Source: Bacillota bacterium (GTDB lineage: Bacteria; Bacillota; UBA4882; UBA8346). From it: 64,000 bases of DNA. Where the stretch lies: positions 17,182-81,181 of the forward strand of contig JAEVYU010000067.1 in the NCBI GenBank assembly GCA_023392595.1, in the 5' to 3' direction. Position 1 is the first letter of the stretch. Each line of letters begins with the position of its first letter. The position numbers and the translations under genes are program-made. Below are positions 40,654 through 50,130 of the stretch, in pieces. Below the pieces are notes generated by a model. It made no database searches. It saw nothing but the letters and a program-made list of their open reading frames with translations, and had not been told where the DNA came from.

Positions 40654-41157
40654 TTAGAGGGATTCCCGTTTTGAAATTTCTGCCGTTAAGCATTCATAAA
40701 TATCATTTTGCAAATAAAAATAGACCCGGGTAATTACAAATTTAGGGTGTTTGGAATGGGCCATCAGGTATTCCAGCAACTGTTTATGGTGACATAGATT
40801 GGGGTAAAGATAATCTTCGATTCCGGTAGCCAGGCGTAACCAGCCAAAATTGGAATAATCATCCACTGTAACCACTTTGGAGTGCATCGTATACCCGATG
40901 GCAAATTTAACGGTTAATTCCTCGGACAACAATTTGGTACGCAATGTCAAAAAGCCGTAATAATCACGGTACAATTTGACAGGATTCGGGCCGCGATGAT
41001 TTACTTTCGGAAGATTTGGTTTTGTAATCAGCCCGGCATATTTCTGGTCATCTTTCGAGCCAATTAATACAAACCCTTGCAAAACCGGTTCTGAAAACTG
41101 GTACCAATCTTTTGGTTTTAAAAAATGGTCCGTGAGTTTAAGAATAGATTCAGACAT
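40654..41157 (-). CDS. Uncharacterised protein at the end of the peptide-transport operon
   Basis: This 167-residue soluble protein is not recognised. It is rich in Tyr, Leu and His, with a KVNHRGPNPVKLYRDYYGF segment in the middle and a helical H-K-Q-L-L-E-Y-L-M-A-H-S-K-H region. No signal peptide or membrane helix is present. Its AGGAG ribosome site is good, and the start overlaps the OppF-like stop by 8 bp, so it is co-translated with the transporter. It could modify or process the imported peptide, or be unrelated cargo. Confidence 0.7.
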   Translation of the reverse strand: MSESILKLTDHFLKPKDWYQFSEPVLQGFVLIGSKDDQKYAGLITKPNLPKVNHRGPNPVKLYRDYYGFLTLRTKLLSEELTVKFAIGYTMHSKVVTVDDYSNFGWLRLATGIEDYLYPNLCHHKQLLEYLMAHSKHPKFVITRVYFYLQNDIYECLTAEISKRESL

Positions 41158-42130
41158 TCGTTTCTCCTGCTCGAAAACATTTTACAAAATGTTCGCTGCC
41201 GTGAAAAACCGCCGGTGGTTCTTGATGACGGCAAATATCCATCATGATGGGGCAGCGCGCCGCAAAACAGCAACCATTACTAAAATCCGCTGTATTGTCG
41301 ATCTCTCCGGTTAAAATAATTCTTTTTCTGGAATAATCCGGGTTTGGAACCGGTATCGCCGATAATAATGCTGAAGTATAGGGGTGCAAAGGCTTTTCAA
41401 ATAATTCAGCCCCAGGCGATAGCTCCACAATTTGTCCAAGATACATCACTGCGACCCGATGGGAGATATGCTTGACCACAGCCAGGTCGTGAGCGATGAA
41501 AAGATAGGCCATTTGGAGTTCATTCCGCAATTCAATCAATAAATTAATGATTTGAGCCTGAATTGACACATCAAGCGCTGAAACCGGTTCGTCGCAAACC
41601 AGCAATACCGGGCTTAAAGAGATCGCCCGGGCAATGGCGATCCGCTGCCTTTGTCCTCCGGAAAACTCATGGGGATACCGGTAAAGAAATTGTGAAGATA
41701 ACCCCACCCGTTCCAGGAGTGAAACGACTCTTTCCTTTTTTTCTTCCAGACTATTTACAAGGCCATGTTCAGTCAGCCCTTCTCCGACAAGGTCCAGCAC
41801 TACGCGGCGGGGATTCAAGGAGGAATACGGATCCTGAAAAATAATCTGCATTCGGGTGCGGCATTTCAGTAATTCCCGCTTCGCCATTCCGACCAGTTCG
41901 GCTCCTTCAAAAACGACCGAACCCCCGGTTGGCTTAATCAATTGGAGAATGCTCCGCCCGACCGTTGTTTTTCCGCAACCGGATTCTCCAACCAGGCCTA
42001 ATGTTTCTCCGGGACGGATTTCAAAACTCACCCGGTCAACCGCCCGGACCCACTTGGTAACCCTCCCCATCAAGCCGGAACGGACAGGATAATATTTTTT
42101 TAAATTGGAGACTTGCAATATGCTGTTCAT
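41150..42130 (-). CDS. Oligopeptide ABC transporter ATP-binding protein (OppF/DppF type)
   Basis: This 326-residue ATPase has Walker A G-E-S-G-C-G-K-T-T-V (about 47-56), signature F-S-G-G-Q-R-Q-R-I-A-I-A-R, Walker B L-L-V-C-D-E-P-V-S-A-L-D, switch H-D-L-A-V-V-K-H, and the OppF C-terminal Cys cluster (C-C-F-A-A-R-C-P, then C-R-H, C-F-R). The Cys pattern can bind an Fe-S cluster in some family members. It forms the ATPase heterodimer with the OppD-like protein encoded upstream. Confidence 0.92.
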   Translation of the reverse strand: MNSILQVSNLKKYYPVRSGLMGRVTKWVRAVDRVSFEIRPGETLGLVGESGCGKTTVGRSILQLIKPTGGSVVFEGAELVGMAKRELLKCRTRMQIIFQDPYSSLNPRRVVLDLVGEGLTEHGLVNSLEEKKERVVSLLERVGLSSQFLYRYPHEFSGGQRQRIAIARAISLSPVLLVCDEPVSALDVSIQAQIINLLIELRNELQMAYLFIAHDLAVVKHISHRVAVMYLGQIVELSPGAELFEKPLHPYTSALLSAIPVPNPDYSRKRIILTGEIDNTADFSNGCCFAARCPIMMDICRHQEPPAVFHGSEHFVKCFRAGETNV

Positions 42131-42296
42131 AGGAACACCACCAAGTAATTAAAAGTCAGACTTCTGAAGCCAGAATAAAATCAAAGACTTAACCATTTGG
42201 TTCTTTCAATACTCAATTCCAATCTAGCTTTTCATAATTTCTTTTTTTCCAGGAATTATTGCATTTCAATAGGCTTCTAATAATTTGCTTACCTCT

Positions 42297-43265
42297 CTAT
42301 TCCCACACCCAACACGCCACCGCATGTCCATCCTTTTTAGCGATTAACTTCGGTGTCTCTTTGCTACAAACATCCCTCGCTTTTTGGCAGCGGGGCGCAA
42401 AATAGCATCCTCGCGGCAAAGAAAAAAGATCGGGAACCATTCCCGGTATCGCATAAAGCTCTCCGGTATGATGCGGGCTTGGAATCGACCGTAACAGCCC
42501 TTCCGTATAGGGATGCATCGGGTTCTTGAATATTTCCCGCACCGAAGCAATTTCCACTATTTTTCCGGCATACATCACCGCTACTCTTTGGGCGATTTCG
42601 GCCACAATACCCAAATTATGAGTAATCATCAATAATGACATCTGATTTTCCGCTTGCAATTGCTGCAGCAATTCCAAAATCTGAGCTTGAATGGTTACAT
42701 CCAAAGCCGTGGTCGGTTCATCCGCGATTAACAATTGGGGTCTACAAATCAGAGCCATTGCGATCATGGCCCGCTGCCGCATGCCGCCGGAAAGTTCATG
42801 AGGATAGGCCTCATATTGGCGGGAGGGGTTGGAGATTCCAACCTTCTCCAAAGCCTCAATCACACGTTCTTTAACATCTTCCTTATTGACCGGATGATGA
42901 TGAATTAGGAGCGGCTCACTGATTTGGGCGCCGATTTTCTGCACCGGATTAAAACTGGTCAAGGGTTCCTGAAAGATAATGCCGATTTCCTGACCCCGCA
43001 ACCGAATTAAATCAGGTAAGGGCATTTTCAATAAATCGCGGTTTTTCCAAAGAAGTTTATCCGCTGTGATATTCCCGGGCGGGGAAGGAATAAGTTTCAA
43101 GATGGAAAGCGCGGTCACCGATTTGCCGCAACCTGATTCCCCGACAAGGCCCAACGTTTCACCTTGACTAAGGCTAAAAGAAACCCCATCGACTGCTTTT
43201 ATCAAACCTGCGCCGGTGGCGAAACGAATATTAAGATTTTGTATTTCTAAAATCGGCTGCTCCAT
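42297..43265 (-). CDS. Oligopeptide ABC transporter ATP-binding protein (OppD/DppD type)
   Basis: This protein of about 322 residues has Walker A G-E-S-G-C-G-K-S-V-T, signature L-S-G-G-M-R-Q-R-A-M-I-A-M-A-L, Walker B L-L-I-A-D-E-P-T-T-A-L-D, and the C-terminal C-Y-F-A-P-R-C..C motif. The ATG at 43265 has GGAAG upstream; the frame extends 16 codons further. In E. coli the related YejF is one fused ATPase, whereas here the two halves are separate genes. A gap of 166 bp separates it from the OppF-like gene. Confidence 0.92.
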   Translation of the reverse strand: MEQPILEIQNLNIRFATGAGLIKAVDGVSFSLSQGETLGLVGESGCGKSVTALSILKLIPSPPGNITADKLLWKNRDLLKMPLPDLIRLRGQEIGIIFQEPLTSFNPVQKIGAQISEPLLIHHHPVNKEDVKERVIEALEKVGISNPSRQYEAYPHELSGGMRQRAMIAMALICRPQLLIADEPTTALDVTIQAQILELLQQLQAENQMSLLMITHNLGIVAEIAQRVAVMYAGKIVEIASVREIFKNPMHPYTEGLLRSIPSPHHTGELYAIPGMVPDLFSLPRGCYFAPRCQKARDVCSKETPKLIAKKDGHAVACWVWE

Positions 43266-43396
43266 CCTGCTTCCATAACCCCCAAGACCATCATCGCGTT
43301 TTGTTATAAACAACTATAAAACCAAAAGGAATCCATCCTATTCATCTCAATCCAATCACTAATAACCAGTAACCATTAACGAATACCCGCCTTTTT

Positions 43397-44434
43397 CTAC
43401 TCCATTTTACTATATTCCCGGGGATCGAAAGCATCCCGGATCCCCTCTCCGACGAAAGCAATCAATAATAAAACGCTAAATAGTGCAAGGGCCGGATAAA
43501 GAGAAAGCCAATACGAAGAAAGGTTACCCATTCCCTGATGCATAAGTTCCCCCCAACTGGGAGTGGGGGCCGGCAAACCAAATCCCAAATAATCAAGGGC
43601 CGACAGGGAGAAAATCGCACCAATCAAATCAAAAGGCAAAAAAGTGATAATCGGTGTCAGAGCATTTGGAAGAATGTGCCGGAACATAATTTTCCAGTCT
43701 TTAACCCCTAAAGCCTTGGCGGCCTCGACAAATTGGGTTTCTCTCAATTTTAAAAACTCGGAGCGGATGAAGAAGGAAATCCCAATCCAATCAAAGAGCG
43801 CGAATATAACTAATAAAGTTACAAAACTGGTTCCCAGGGAGCTGCCAATGATAATCACAATATATAAAAAAGGTAAAGCCGATATGATCTCAATCAATCT
43901 CTGCATGGTTAAGTCGAAAAAGCCGCCGATATATCCCTGCAGGGCGCCCATCATGACTCCCAGGACCATGCTGACGAAAGTAATCAACAAGGCAAAACTG
44001 AAACTTATCCGGTAACCGTACAATAACCGGGTTAAAATATCCCGGCCCCGGTCATCAGTACCGAGCCAGTTTTTCGTCGTGGGAGGCGTAGGAGGATTAC
44101 CGGGCAATTCCAATAAAGCTTCGTTGGGGCCATAAGGAATCGGAGGAAAAAGCATAAAATCCCCCCGATCCTTGTTGAAATTTTTACTTTTCTGAAACTC
44201 TTTATAATTGGGGATATCGGTTGCGCCCAATCCGAAATGACTCCCGTCATAAAAACGGACTACCGGAAAAAATAATTCCCCGTGATATCCTACGATGAGC
44301 GGCTGATCATTGGCAATAAAATTGGCGCCCAAAGATAAAATATAGGTGATCAGCAATATCCAAAATGAAACATAGGCCCGTTTCATCCGCTTAAATTTTT
44401 CAAAACGCCGTAAGGTAATGGGAGAAATTCGCAA
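43397..44434 (-). CDS. Peptide ABC transporter permease (OppC/YejE-like)
   Basis: This 345-residue permease has a long periplasmic insertion between membrane helices 1 and 2 (about residues 45-125: Y-H-G-E-L-F-F-P-V-V-R-F, Y-K-E-F-Q-K, P-P-I-P-Y-G-P-N-E), typical of YejE of the YejABEF microcin C/peptide importer. The W-L-G-T-D-D-R-G-R-D motif and EAA loop (E-A-A-K-A-L-G) follow. The start is TTG with an AGGTGG-like site. It forms a heterodimer with the YejB-like permease encoded upstream. Confidence 0.9.
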   Translation of the reverse strand: MRISPITLRRFEKFKRMKRAYVSFWILLITYILSLGANFIANDQPLIVGYHGELFFPVVRFYDGSHFGLGATDIPNYKEFQKSKNFNKDRGDFMLFPPIPYGPNEALLELPGNPPTPPTTKNWLGTDDRGRDILTRLLYGYRISFSFALLITFVSMVLGVMMGALQGYIGGFFDLTMQRLIEIISALPFLYIVIIIGSSLGTSFVTLLVIFALFDWIGISFFIRSEFLKLRETQFVEAAKALGVKDWKIMFRHILPNALTPIITFLPFDLIGAIFSLSALDYLGFGLPAPTPSWGELMHQGMGNLSSYWLSLYPALALFSVLLLIAFVGEGIRDAFDPREYSKME

Positions 44435-44541
44435 GCTAAGACCACCTATCTAGAAAATACTTTCAACCCGGATACTAGATCGAACAGCCACCCCGGCGAA
44501 ATTTCATCACATCGTTGTCCCAGCAAAGCTGGGGTGGCTGA

Positions 44542-45564
44542 CTACTGAAATTTTATTCGTGGATCCACCATCACCAAACAAAAGTCGGAAATAATCCGCC
44601 CCAGTAAAACCAATAAACTGGATATCACAATCAGTCCCAAAGCCACCGGATAATCGCGGTTTACAATGGATTCATAGCCGAGCAGACCCATGCCGTCGAT
44701 GGTGAAAATCGTTTCAATCAGCATTGACCCGGAAAGAATCACCCCGATAATCATCCCGATATTGGTGGCAATCGGTATCAAAGCGTTTCTAAGACCATGA
44801 CGGAAAACCGCTTGTTGATAGGTAAGTCCCTTGGCAAGAGCGGTCCGGATATAATCCTGATTCAGCTGTTCCATCAAGGAATTTTTCATCAGCAAGGTCA
44901 ATGTGGCAAAACCGCCGATGGTGTAACAAAGAATCGGTAAAACCATATGGTGAATGTAGTCGAAAACCTTGGCCATCAGCGATAAGTCTTCAAAGTTATC
45001 GGAAATCATCCCGCTGATGGGAAAAAGGTTCCAGAAACTGCCGCCGCCGAAAAGCACAATCAAAACCACAGCCAATACAAAGGAAGGTATGGAATAACCC
45101 AGAAAAATCAACACACTGCTCCAATGGTCGAAAGGTTGATCGTGGACTAAAGCTTTCTTTATACCTAAAGGGATGCAAACCAAATAGGTAAAAAACATTC
45201 CTACCAGCCCAAAAGTGAGTGATACCGGAAAACGGCTGACAATGACTTCCAAGACTGGCTTTTCGTAAGCATAAGAGGTGCCAAGATCTAGCCGGATCAA
45301 TTTACCCAACCAGTTAAAATAACGTACTAAAACCGGCTTGTCAAAACCGTAATATTTTTTGATATTTTCGATTTCATCCCGGGTCATTCCGGTCTGGACT
45401 TTAACTCCAACGCCCGCTTCCCCTTGAGATGCTATTTTCATCTTTTGAACTGCCTGTTCTACTGGCCCCCCTGGAACCATCTGCATAACTAAAAAACAAG
45501 CGATGGTGATACCAAAAAGCGTTGGGATGATTAAAATGAAACGCTTAAGAAAATAGGCTCTCAT
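44542..45564 (-). CDS. Peptide ABC transporter permease (OppB/YejB-like)
   Basis: This 340-residue permease begins with F-I-L-I-I-P-T-L-F-G-I-T and V-P-G-G-P-V-E-Q-A (the YejB-type form of the OppB motif). The loop of about 30 residues rich in Gly after it is also YejB-like. The EAA loop reads Y-I-R-T-A-L-A-K-G-L. It follows the binding-protein gene by 9 bp and has an AAGGAG ribosome site. Confidence 0.9.
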   Translation of the reverse strand: MRAYFLKRFILIIPTLFGITIACFLVMQMVPGGPVEQAVQKMKIASQGEAGVGVKVQTGMTRDEIENIKKYYGFDKPVLVRYFNWLGKLIRLDLGTSYAYEKPVLEVIVSRFPVSLTFGLVGMFFTYLVCIPLGIKKALVHDQPFDHWSSVLIFLGYSIPSFVLAVVLIVLFGGGSFWNLFPISGMISDNFEDLSLMAKVFDYIHHMVLPILCYTIGGFATLTLLMKNSLMEQLNQDYIRTALAKGLTYQQAVFRHGLRNALIPIATNIGMIIGVILSGSMLIETIFTIDGMGLLGYESIVNRDYPVALGLIVISSLLVLLGRIISDFCLVMVDPRIKFQ

Positions 45565-45573
45565 TCTTTCTCC

Positions 45574-47346
45574 TTATTTCCCGGCGGCAATTTTATCATA
45601 ATAAATTTCAACCGGTTCGGCAGGTAACGGCTTATTTTTGGCAACCGCTTCTTGATAACGCTTCGCCTTTATTGAATCATACCACCAGTAAGAGATGATA
45701 TCTGCCGTATTTGATGAATCTCCGGTATACTTTGAAAAAATTGTTTTCGGCTTTCCAAAAACATTCTTATAAAAAATTTTAGCATAATCATTTCCCCATA
45801 ATAAAACATAGGGATAATCCCTATAGATAATGCGGTCTATTTTTTTAATTATTTCCGTCCGCTTCGCGGGATCAAAAATTGGTGACAAGCTATCAATCAG
45901 ACGGTCGACTTCAGCACTTTTGTAACCAGGTATATTGCTACTGCCAATTTCATCTGCATGTTTCGAATACCATAATTGCTCCGGGTCTTCAAATAATTGT
46001 CCCGCCCAACCAACAAGTACCATGTCGAAATTATATTCATCCTGCCTTTTTAATAAAGTCGCCCAAGATAACATCTCAAGGTTAACCTTTACTCCAACTT
46101 GTTTGCAGGAATCGAGATAGGGAGTTAAATACTTTTCCCAATTGTTGCTGTAATATAAAATGGTAAACTCCAAACGCTTGCCATTCTTGTCCATTCTATA
46201 TCCATCTTTATCTAAACGCGTATAACCAAGTTCTTGTAATAATTTTTTGGCTCCTTCCGGGTTATACTCAATCATTGGGTTAGCTTCTTCCTTGACGCCA
46301 TACGAAGAAGGCCAATAGGAAGTATATGGTTGACTTTGACTAAAAACTAATTTTTTGATTAATGTTTTTCGATCTATTAAATAACAGAGCGCTTGCCGAA
46401 CCCTGACATCCTGAAAAATTGGTCTACGCATATTCATAGCCAAACCAACGAAACCCCTAGGAGCATAATTAAATATCTTTTGTTTTACAAGCCAGTTCTT
46501 TTGAAACTGCTTTGTATTAGACTCAGTGACCCAACGTTTAGCCGGTATTTCATCATAGATATCAAATTCTCCCTTTTTAAAAGCTTCAAAAGCAACATTT
46601 GTATCCATGACTTTAAACTTAATTTTTTGGAAATTGTAAGTTCCTCGATGACTGAGCAACTGATCTGCCCAATAATTCTTTCTCCTGGTCAAAACAAAAT
46701 AGCGTCCTTCCTTTACCTCACTTAAGATATACGGACCACTTCCCGGTGGAAGGCTCATATTAAAGGCCTTATTAAAATCCTTGCCTTCAAAAAGGTGTTT
46801 AGGAAGAATATTCAATCCTGCCAAAGCCTCTAAATTTTTGAAATGAACGGTTCTTGCAGAAATTTTCACAGTATATTGATCGATAATTTCTGGTTCATTA
46901 AAGCGGCTGTAATAAAGCCTTTGTACTGAAGTCAAATTCTTAGGATTCATAATTGTATCGTAGGTAAATTTCACATCGGTTGCGGTAATAGGTTTACCAT
47001 CCGCCCATTTTGCCCTGGGGTCGATTTTAAAAGTAAAAATCCTTTTATCATCGGACATCGTCCATTTTTTCGCAATCAGCGGCTGATATTCAAGGGTAAC
47101 AGGATGAAGCTCCAACAGAGGTTCATACACAAGCCCGAAAACTGTCAGCGTATCAGTGGTAACAGTTGTAAATGAATTAAAAGACTTTGGAAACTGCGAG
47201 GTTTGCAGATTCAATATTCCACCCCGGACTGCATGAGGATCTCCATAAGGTTCACCTTTAGGCGATCCGGCATATATTATGAAAGTAAAACTAAAAATAG
47301 CAACTATTAATATACTCAGTTTAATGATACCATGTTTCATAACCAT
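45574..47346 (-). CDS. Peptide-binding protein (SBP_bac_5; YejA-like)
   Basis: This 590-residue periplasmic binding protein has a signal peptide (IIKLSILIVAIFSFTFIIYA) and no lipobox. SBP_bac_5 marks are L-V-Y-E-P-L-L-E, W-T-M-S-D-D-K-R-I-F-T-F-K-I and R-Q-A-L-C-Y-L-I-D-R. The N-terminal G-E-P-Y-G-D-P-H-A-V-R-G-G and F-N-S-F resemble YejA-type receptors of microcin C or muropeptide-like cargo. It heads the operon binding protein-permease-permease-OppD-OppF-unknown protein. AT-rich codon use differs slightly from the permease genes. Substrate remains a guess. Confidence 0.9.
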   Translation of the reverse strand: MVMKHGIIKLSILIVAIFSFTFIIYAGSPKGEPYGDPHAVRGGILNLQTSQFPKSFNSFTTVTTDTLTVFGLVYEPLLELHPVTLEYQPLIAKKWTMSDDKRIFTFKIDPRAKWADGKPITATDVKFTYDTIMNPKNLTSVQRLYYSRFNEPEIIDQYTVKISARTVHFKNLEALAGLNILPKHLFEGKDFNKAFNMSLPPGSGPYILSEVKEGRYFVLTRRKNYWADQLLSHRGTYNFQKIKFKVMDTNVAFEAFKKGEFDIYDEIPAKRWVTESNTKQFQKNWLVKQKIFNYAPRGFVGLAMNMRRPIFQDVRVRQALCYLIDRKTLIKKLVFSQSQPYTSYWPSSYGVKEEANPMIEYNPEGAKKLLQELGYTRLDKDGYRMDKNGKRLEFTILYYSNNWEKYLTPYLDSCKQVGVKVNLEMLSWATLLKRQDEYNFDMVLVGWAGQLFEDPEQLWYSKHADEIGSSNIPGYKSAEVDRLIDSLSPIFDPAKRTEIIKKIDRIIYRDYPYVLLWGNDYAKIFYKNVFGKPKTIFSKYTGDSSNTADIISYWWYDSIKAKRYQEAVAKNKPLPAEPVEIYYDKIAAGK

Positions 47347-47479
47347 TTCCTCCCTTGCATACCATCACCTTTTGCTGGTATTTCGACGTTACTTTTAAAA
47401 ACCCTGTAAATTAATTGCTGGTAAAAGAATTTTCCATGTCTTTGGTATACATTATTCATAAACTATTTCCAAAACTCTC

Positions 47480-47508
47480 TTGACAAAATTAATAAACTAT
47501 ATTAACAT
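47480..47508 (+). promoter_or_regulatory. Candidate promoter of the reverse-rubrerythrin gene
   Basis: TTGACA (47480-47485) is a perfect -35. The best -10 at 17-base spacing is TAACAT (47503-47508), a moderate match. The start codon lies 48 bp downstream. Confidence 0.4.
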
Positions 47509-47555
47509 TTATTTTAGTTGAAAGATTCCACCATTACATTAAAGGAGTGTTGTTG

Positions 47556-48101
47556 ATGAAAAAATATGTTTGTGCAGTCTGTGGTTATGTCCATTATGGG
47601 AACGAAGCACCGGATAAGTGTCCTCAATGCGGAGCGCCCCGCGAGAAGTTTACGGAGAAAACCGATGCCGGGATGCAATGGGCTGACGAACATAAGATCG
47701 GAGTGGCTCAGGGCGTTGATCCTGAAGTACTGGAAGGCTTGAAAGCCAATTTTATGGGCGAATGTACCGAGGTTGGCATGTACCTTGCCATGAGCCGGCA
47801 GGCTGACCGGGAAGGGTACCCGGAGGTAGCCGAAACCTATAAGCGGATCGCTTTCGAAGAAGCCGAACATGCCGCCAAATTTGCCGAGTTGCTCGGAGAA
47901 GTCGTTTTCCCGGACACCAAGAAAAACCTGCAACTCCGGGTGGAAGCCGAGTTCGGCGCTTGCCAGGGGAAGAAAGACATCGCCGTCAAGGCCAAACAAC
48001 TTAATTACGACGCCATTCACGACACCGTTCATGAAATGTGCAAAGATGAAGCAAGACATGGGGCTGCATTTAAGGGATTGCTGGAGAGATATTTCAAATA
48101 A
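47556..48101 (+). CDS. Reverse-rubrerythrin-type peroxidase
   Basis: This 181-residue protein has an N-terminal rubredoxin domain (C-A-V-C-G-Y-V-H-Y-G and C-P-Q-C-G-A-P) followed by a ferritin-like di-iron four-helix domain: F-M-G-E-C-T-E-V-G-M-Y, E-E-A-E-H-A-A-K-F, V-E-A-E-F, C-K-D-E-A-R-H-G. The rubredoxin-first order is that of reverse rubrerythrins, which reduce hydrogen peroxide with electrons from NADH via reductases, and protect anaerobes. The ATG at 47556 has AAAGGAG 8 bases upstream. It is monocistronic with its own promoter and terminator. Confidence 0.93.
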   Translation: MKKYVCAVCGYVHYGNEAPDKCPQCGAPREKFTEKTDAGMQWADEHKIGVAQGVDPEVLEGLKANFMGECTEVGMYLAMSRQADREGYPEVAETYKRIAFEEAEHAAKFAELLGEVVFPDTKKNLQLRVEAEFGACQGKKDIAVKAKQLNYDAIHDTVHEMCKDEARHGAAFKGLLERYFK

Positions 48102-48112
48102 AATCATGCAAT

Positions 48113-48148
48113 AATAAAGGCCCCCGGTAAACCGGGAGCCTTTATTAT
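48113..48148. terminator. Strong bidirectional terminator
   Basis: AATAAAGGC...GCCTTTATT with a CCCGG/CCGGG core and a TAAA loop. It lies between the rubrerythrin gene and the convergent porin-like gene. Confidence 0.9.
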
Positions 48149-48161
48149 TGCCTAAGGGCCG

Positions 48162-49292
48162 TTAAAATTTCACTTGAAGCCGTAAGTCAATTTCCTTGCC
48201 GGTATCTGCACCCTTGTAGTCGTCGCCCCAGATATATTGAAATTGAAGCTCACTGGAAGTAAGTATCGGAACTATAGCGGCTACGATATTTCCATTTCGG
48301 ATAGTATTGTTGATTAGATTATCCGGAGCAAGAGTATCTTTATAAGTTAAAAGTGGTTTATCCTCATCATCATTAATCATTCTACCGGCCCATACTTTGC
48401 TCTTACCAATATTCATACCAATTTCAGCATAAGTACCCTTTAAAGCGTCGGCATCTGCACCATTTGTCGTCACAGTTGAAGAAGCTTTTTCCACGCTCAC
48501 CCAGAACCTATTGGCAACATAGGCCAGATCAATAACCTGATTGGTAGTATAATTGTCAGCATTATAGAGTTTAGCAGTAGCATTGGCTTGTCGGTTATAA
48601 CCGGTTCCAAGTCTTAACCCAGGGACAAGGCCAAAGAAGTTTTTCCCGGCATCAAGGCGAAGGCTATAAATATATCCTTCATAAGTATACTCATCATTGG
48701 TGATATCCTTTTGATTGCCGTTTCCAATTCCCACTCCGACCGTATACCTGTCCGCATCCATTTCATAAGAAATACCAACGCAGTTACCAATTTTAAACTT
48801 ACTGCCCAAGCCGGTATCCACAAAATTACAATTTTTGGAAAGTCCCAGACGGAACGGTAATTTGGATAAAGCGCCGATTTGGAGCTCATCCCCTTTACCA
48901 AGTAATCCATCGTAATAATAGTATCCGGAATCAAGGCGGGCTTGCTTACTACCACCATAAGTAGTAGTAGTGGTAACAACATCATCTGCATTACCTGCTA
49001 TGCCATCAGGACCGCTACTAACATGTTTGGTAGTACTAGTTATTGTACCATCGTTACTGGCATAATTTCTCCACTGAAATTCAGCGTTTACACCGTCATG
49101 ATCGCTGAAAGCATCTTTAAATGTTAAGGCAACCCGATCGAATTGGAATGTGGTCATACTGTCTTTAGGTCCCATAACATCCATATACCAGAACCTTAAG
49201 TTGCCACCCCAGGTAATGGTTCCCGCGAAAGCGAAAGAAGCCATAGTCAAAAGCATCGCACCAACTAAAACCAAACTCAACAGTTTCTTCAA
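48162..49292 (-). CDS. Porin-like outer-membrane beta-barrel protein
   Basis: This 376-residue protein has a classic signal peptide (MKKLLSLVLVGAMLLTMASF, A-F-A-G cleavage near residue 23). The mature part is rich in Gly, Asp, Asn and aromatic strands with alternating hydrophobic residues (L-R-F-W-Y-M-D-V, V-A-L-T-F, A-E-F-Q-W-R, L-R-L-D-A-G), and ends L-R-L-Q-V-K-F with a terminal Phe. These are hallmarks of outer-membrane porins. A low-complexity Thr/Asp loop lies at about 82-112. It is monocistronic and likely abundant: it has an AGGGAGG ribosome site and an unusual leader. It is direct evidence for an outer membrane. Confidence 0.82.
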   Translation of the reverse strand: MKKLLSLVLVGAMLLTMASFAFAGTITWGGNLRFWYMDVMGPKDSMTTFQFDRVALTFKDAFSDHDGVNAEFQWRNYASNDGTITSTTKHVSSGPDGIAGNADDVVTTTTTYGGSKQARLDSGYYYYDGLLGKGDELQIGALSKLPFRLGLSKNCNFVDTGLGSKFKIGNCVGISYEMDADRYTVGVGIGNGNQKDITNDEYTYEGYIYSLRLDAGKNFFGLVPGLRLGTGYNRQANATAKLYNADNYTTNQVIDLAYVANRFWVSVEKASSTVTTNGADADALKGTYAEIGMNIGKSKVWAGRMINDDEDKPLLTYKDTLAPDNLINNTIRNGNIVAAIVPILTSSELQFQYIWGDDYKGADTGKEIDLRLQVKF

Positions 49293-49363
49293 ATGAATTT
49301 CCTCCCTCTAATTAAAATCTCAAATGCAGACTAAAACACCAACACCCAAATATTGTGAGCTAC

Positions 49364-49374
49364 CACCTCCTTAC
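49364..49374 (-). promoter_or_regulatory. Extended Shine-Dalgarno-like element far upstream of the porin start (STAB-SD-like)
   Basis: On the minus strand GTAAGGAGGTG lies 72 bases before the porin start, which has its own ribosome site. The same 11-mer at nearly the same distance precedes the sugar-binding protein gene (10986-10996). Confidence 0.45.
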
Positions 49375-50130
49375 AAATCAATTACCGGAGCTCGTGTTTT
49401 CGTGTTACCACAGCTCCAAGCAATCCTCAAATGAAATACAAACATTACAAAAACAGGGATGTAACCGCTTACAATTTAAAATGTAATTATTTCAAATTAA
49501 TCTTGATTAAACTATTTTTTATTAAAATTTAGGAATAGTATTTTTTAATATTTTATCCATAATAAAATAGTTCAAAAAAAACTTTGCCAAAATTAATGCA
49601 TTAGCGCAATATTTCTGTAGAACAAAAACCGTATCAATCGCAGTAAGATATTGATTACGTTTTCATTATATAAAACCATTCTCAAAAAAACCGCTCAGTT
49701 CTTGTCATTATTTCGCTATTCTATGTATATTTTGACCAAGCCCGTTACCTGGTTATTTGCTATTCGTTATTAGTCATTGGTTGCTAGTTTGGTCGGGTCT
49801 TGATTATTGATTTACTATTCATTGCAAACTATTAAACTTCAAATTTCGGTTTTATAAGCTTTCATCTGGGTTATAAAACAAAAGGAGTAGAGTGGAATAG
49901 CAGAAGAAACTGGGTATAGTTCAAAATAGACCAAAATTTCAGGCTATTCTCCCCTCTCCATGAACAGACTTTCAGAAAAAGCTTCATTTGGAGAGGGGAA
50001 CGGGGGTGAGGTCATTTTTTTAGGCAGTTTAATCACATTCAGGCCAACATAAATTTAAAGGCTGCTGCAAACTTACTTTTAGTTTTGCAACAGCCCCATT
50101 AATTTATTAAAAACTATCGGGTAAATTATC
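49375..50130. other. Intergenic region between porin and Lpl-type binding protein genes
   Basis: About 750 bp, AT-rich, without a gene. It holds the porin leader, a CCCCTCTCC/GGAGAGGGG hairpin with a wide loop (49953-49998), and a GGCTGCTGCAAA...TTTTGCAACAGCC stem (about 50063-50097). The stem probably terminates the binding-protein operon. Confidence 0.55.

Noticed and set aside
47514..48107. Long minus-strand frame opposite the rubrerythrin gene
   Set aside because: It is exactly antisense to a well-supported reverse-rubrerythrin-type gene.
48614..48991. Minus-strand frame inside the porin gene
   Set aside because: It is a shifted frame within a convincing porin gene with a signal peptide.
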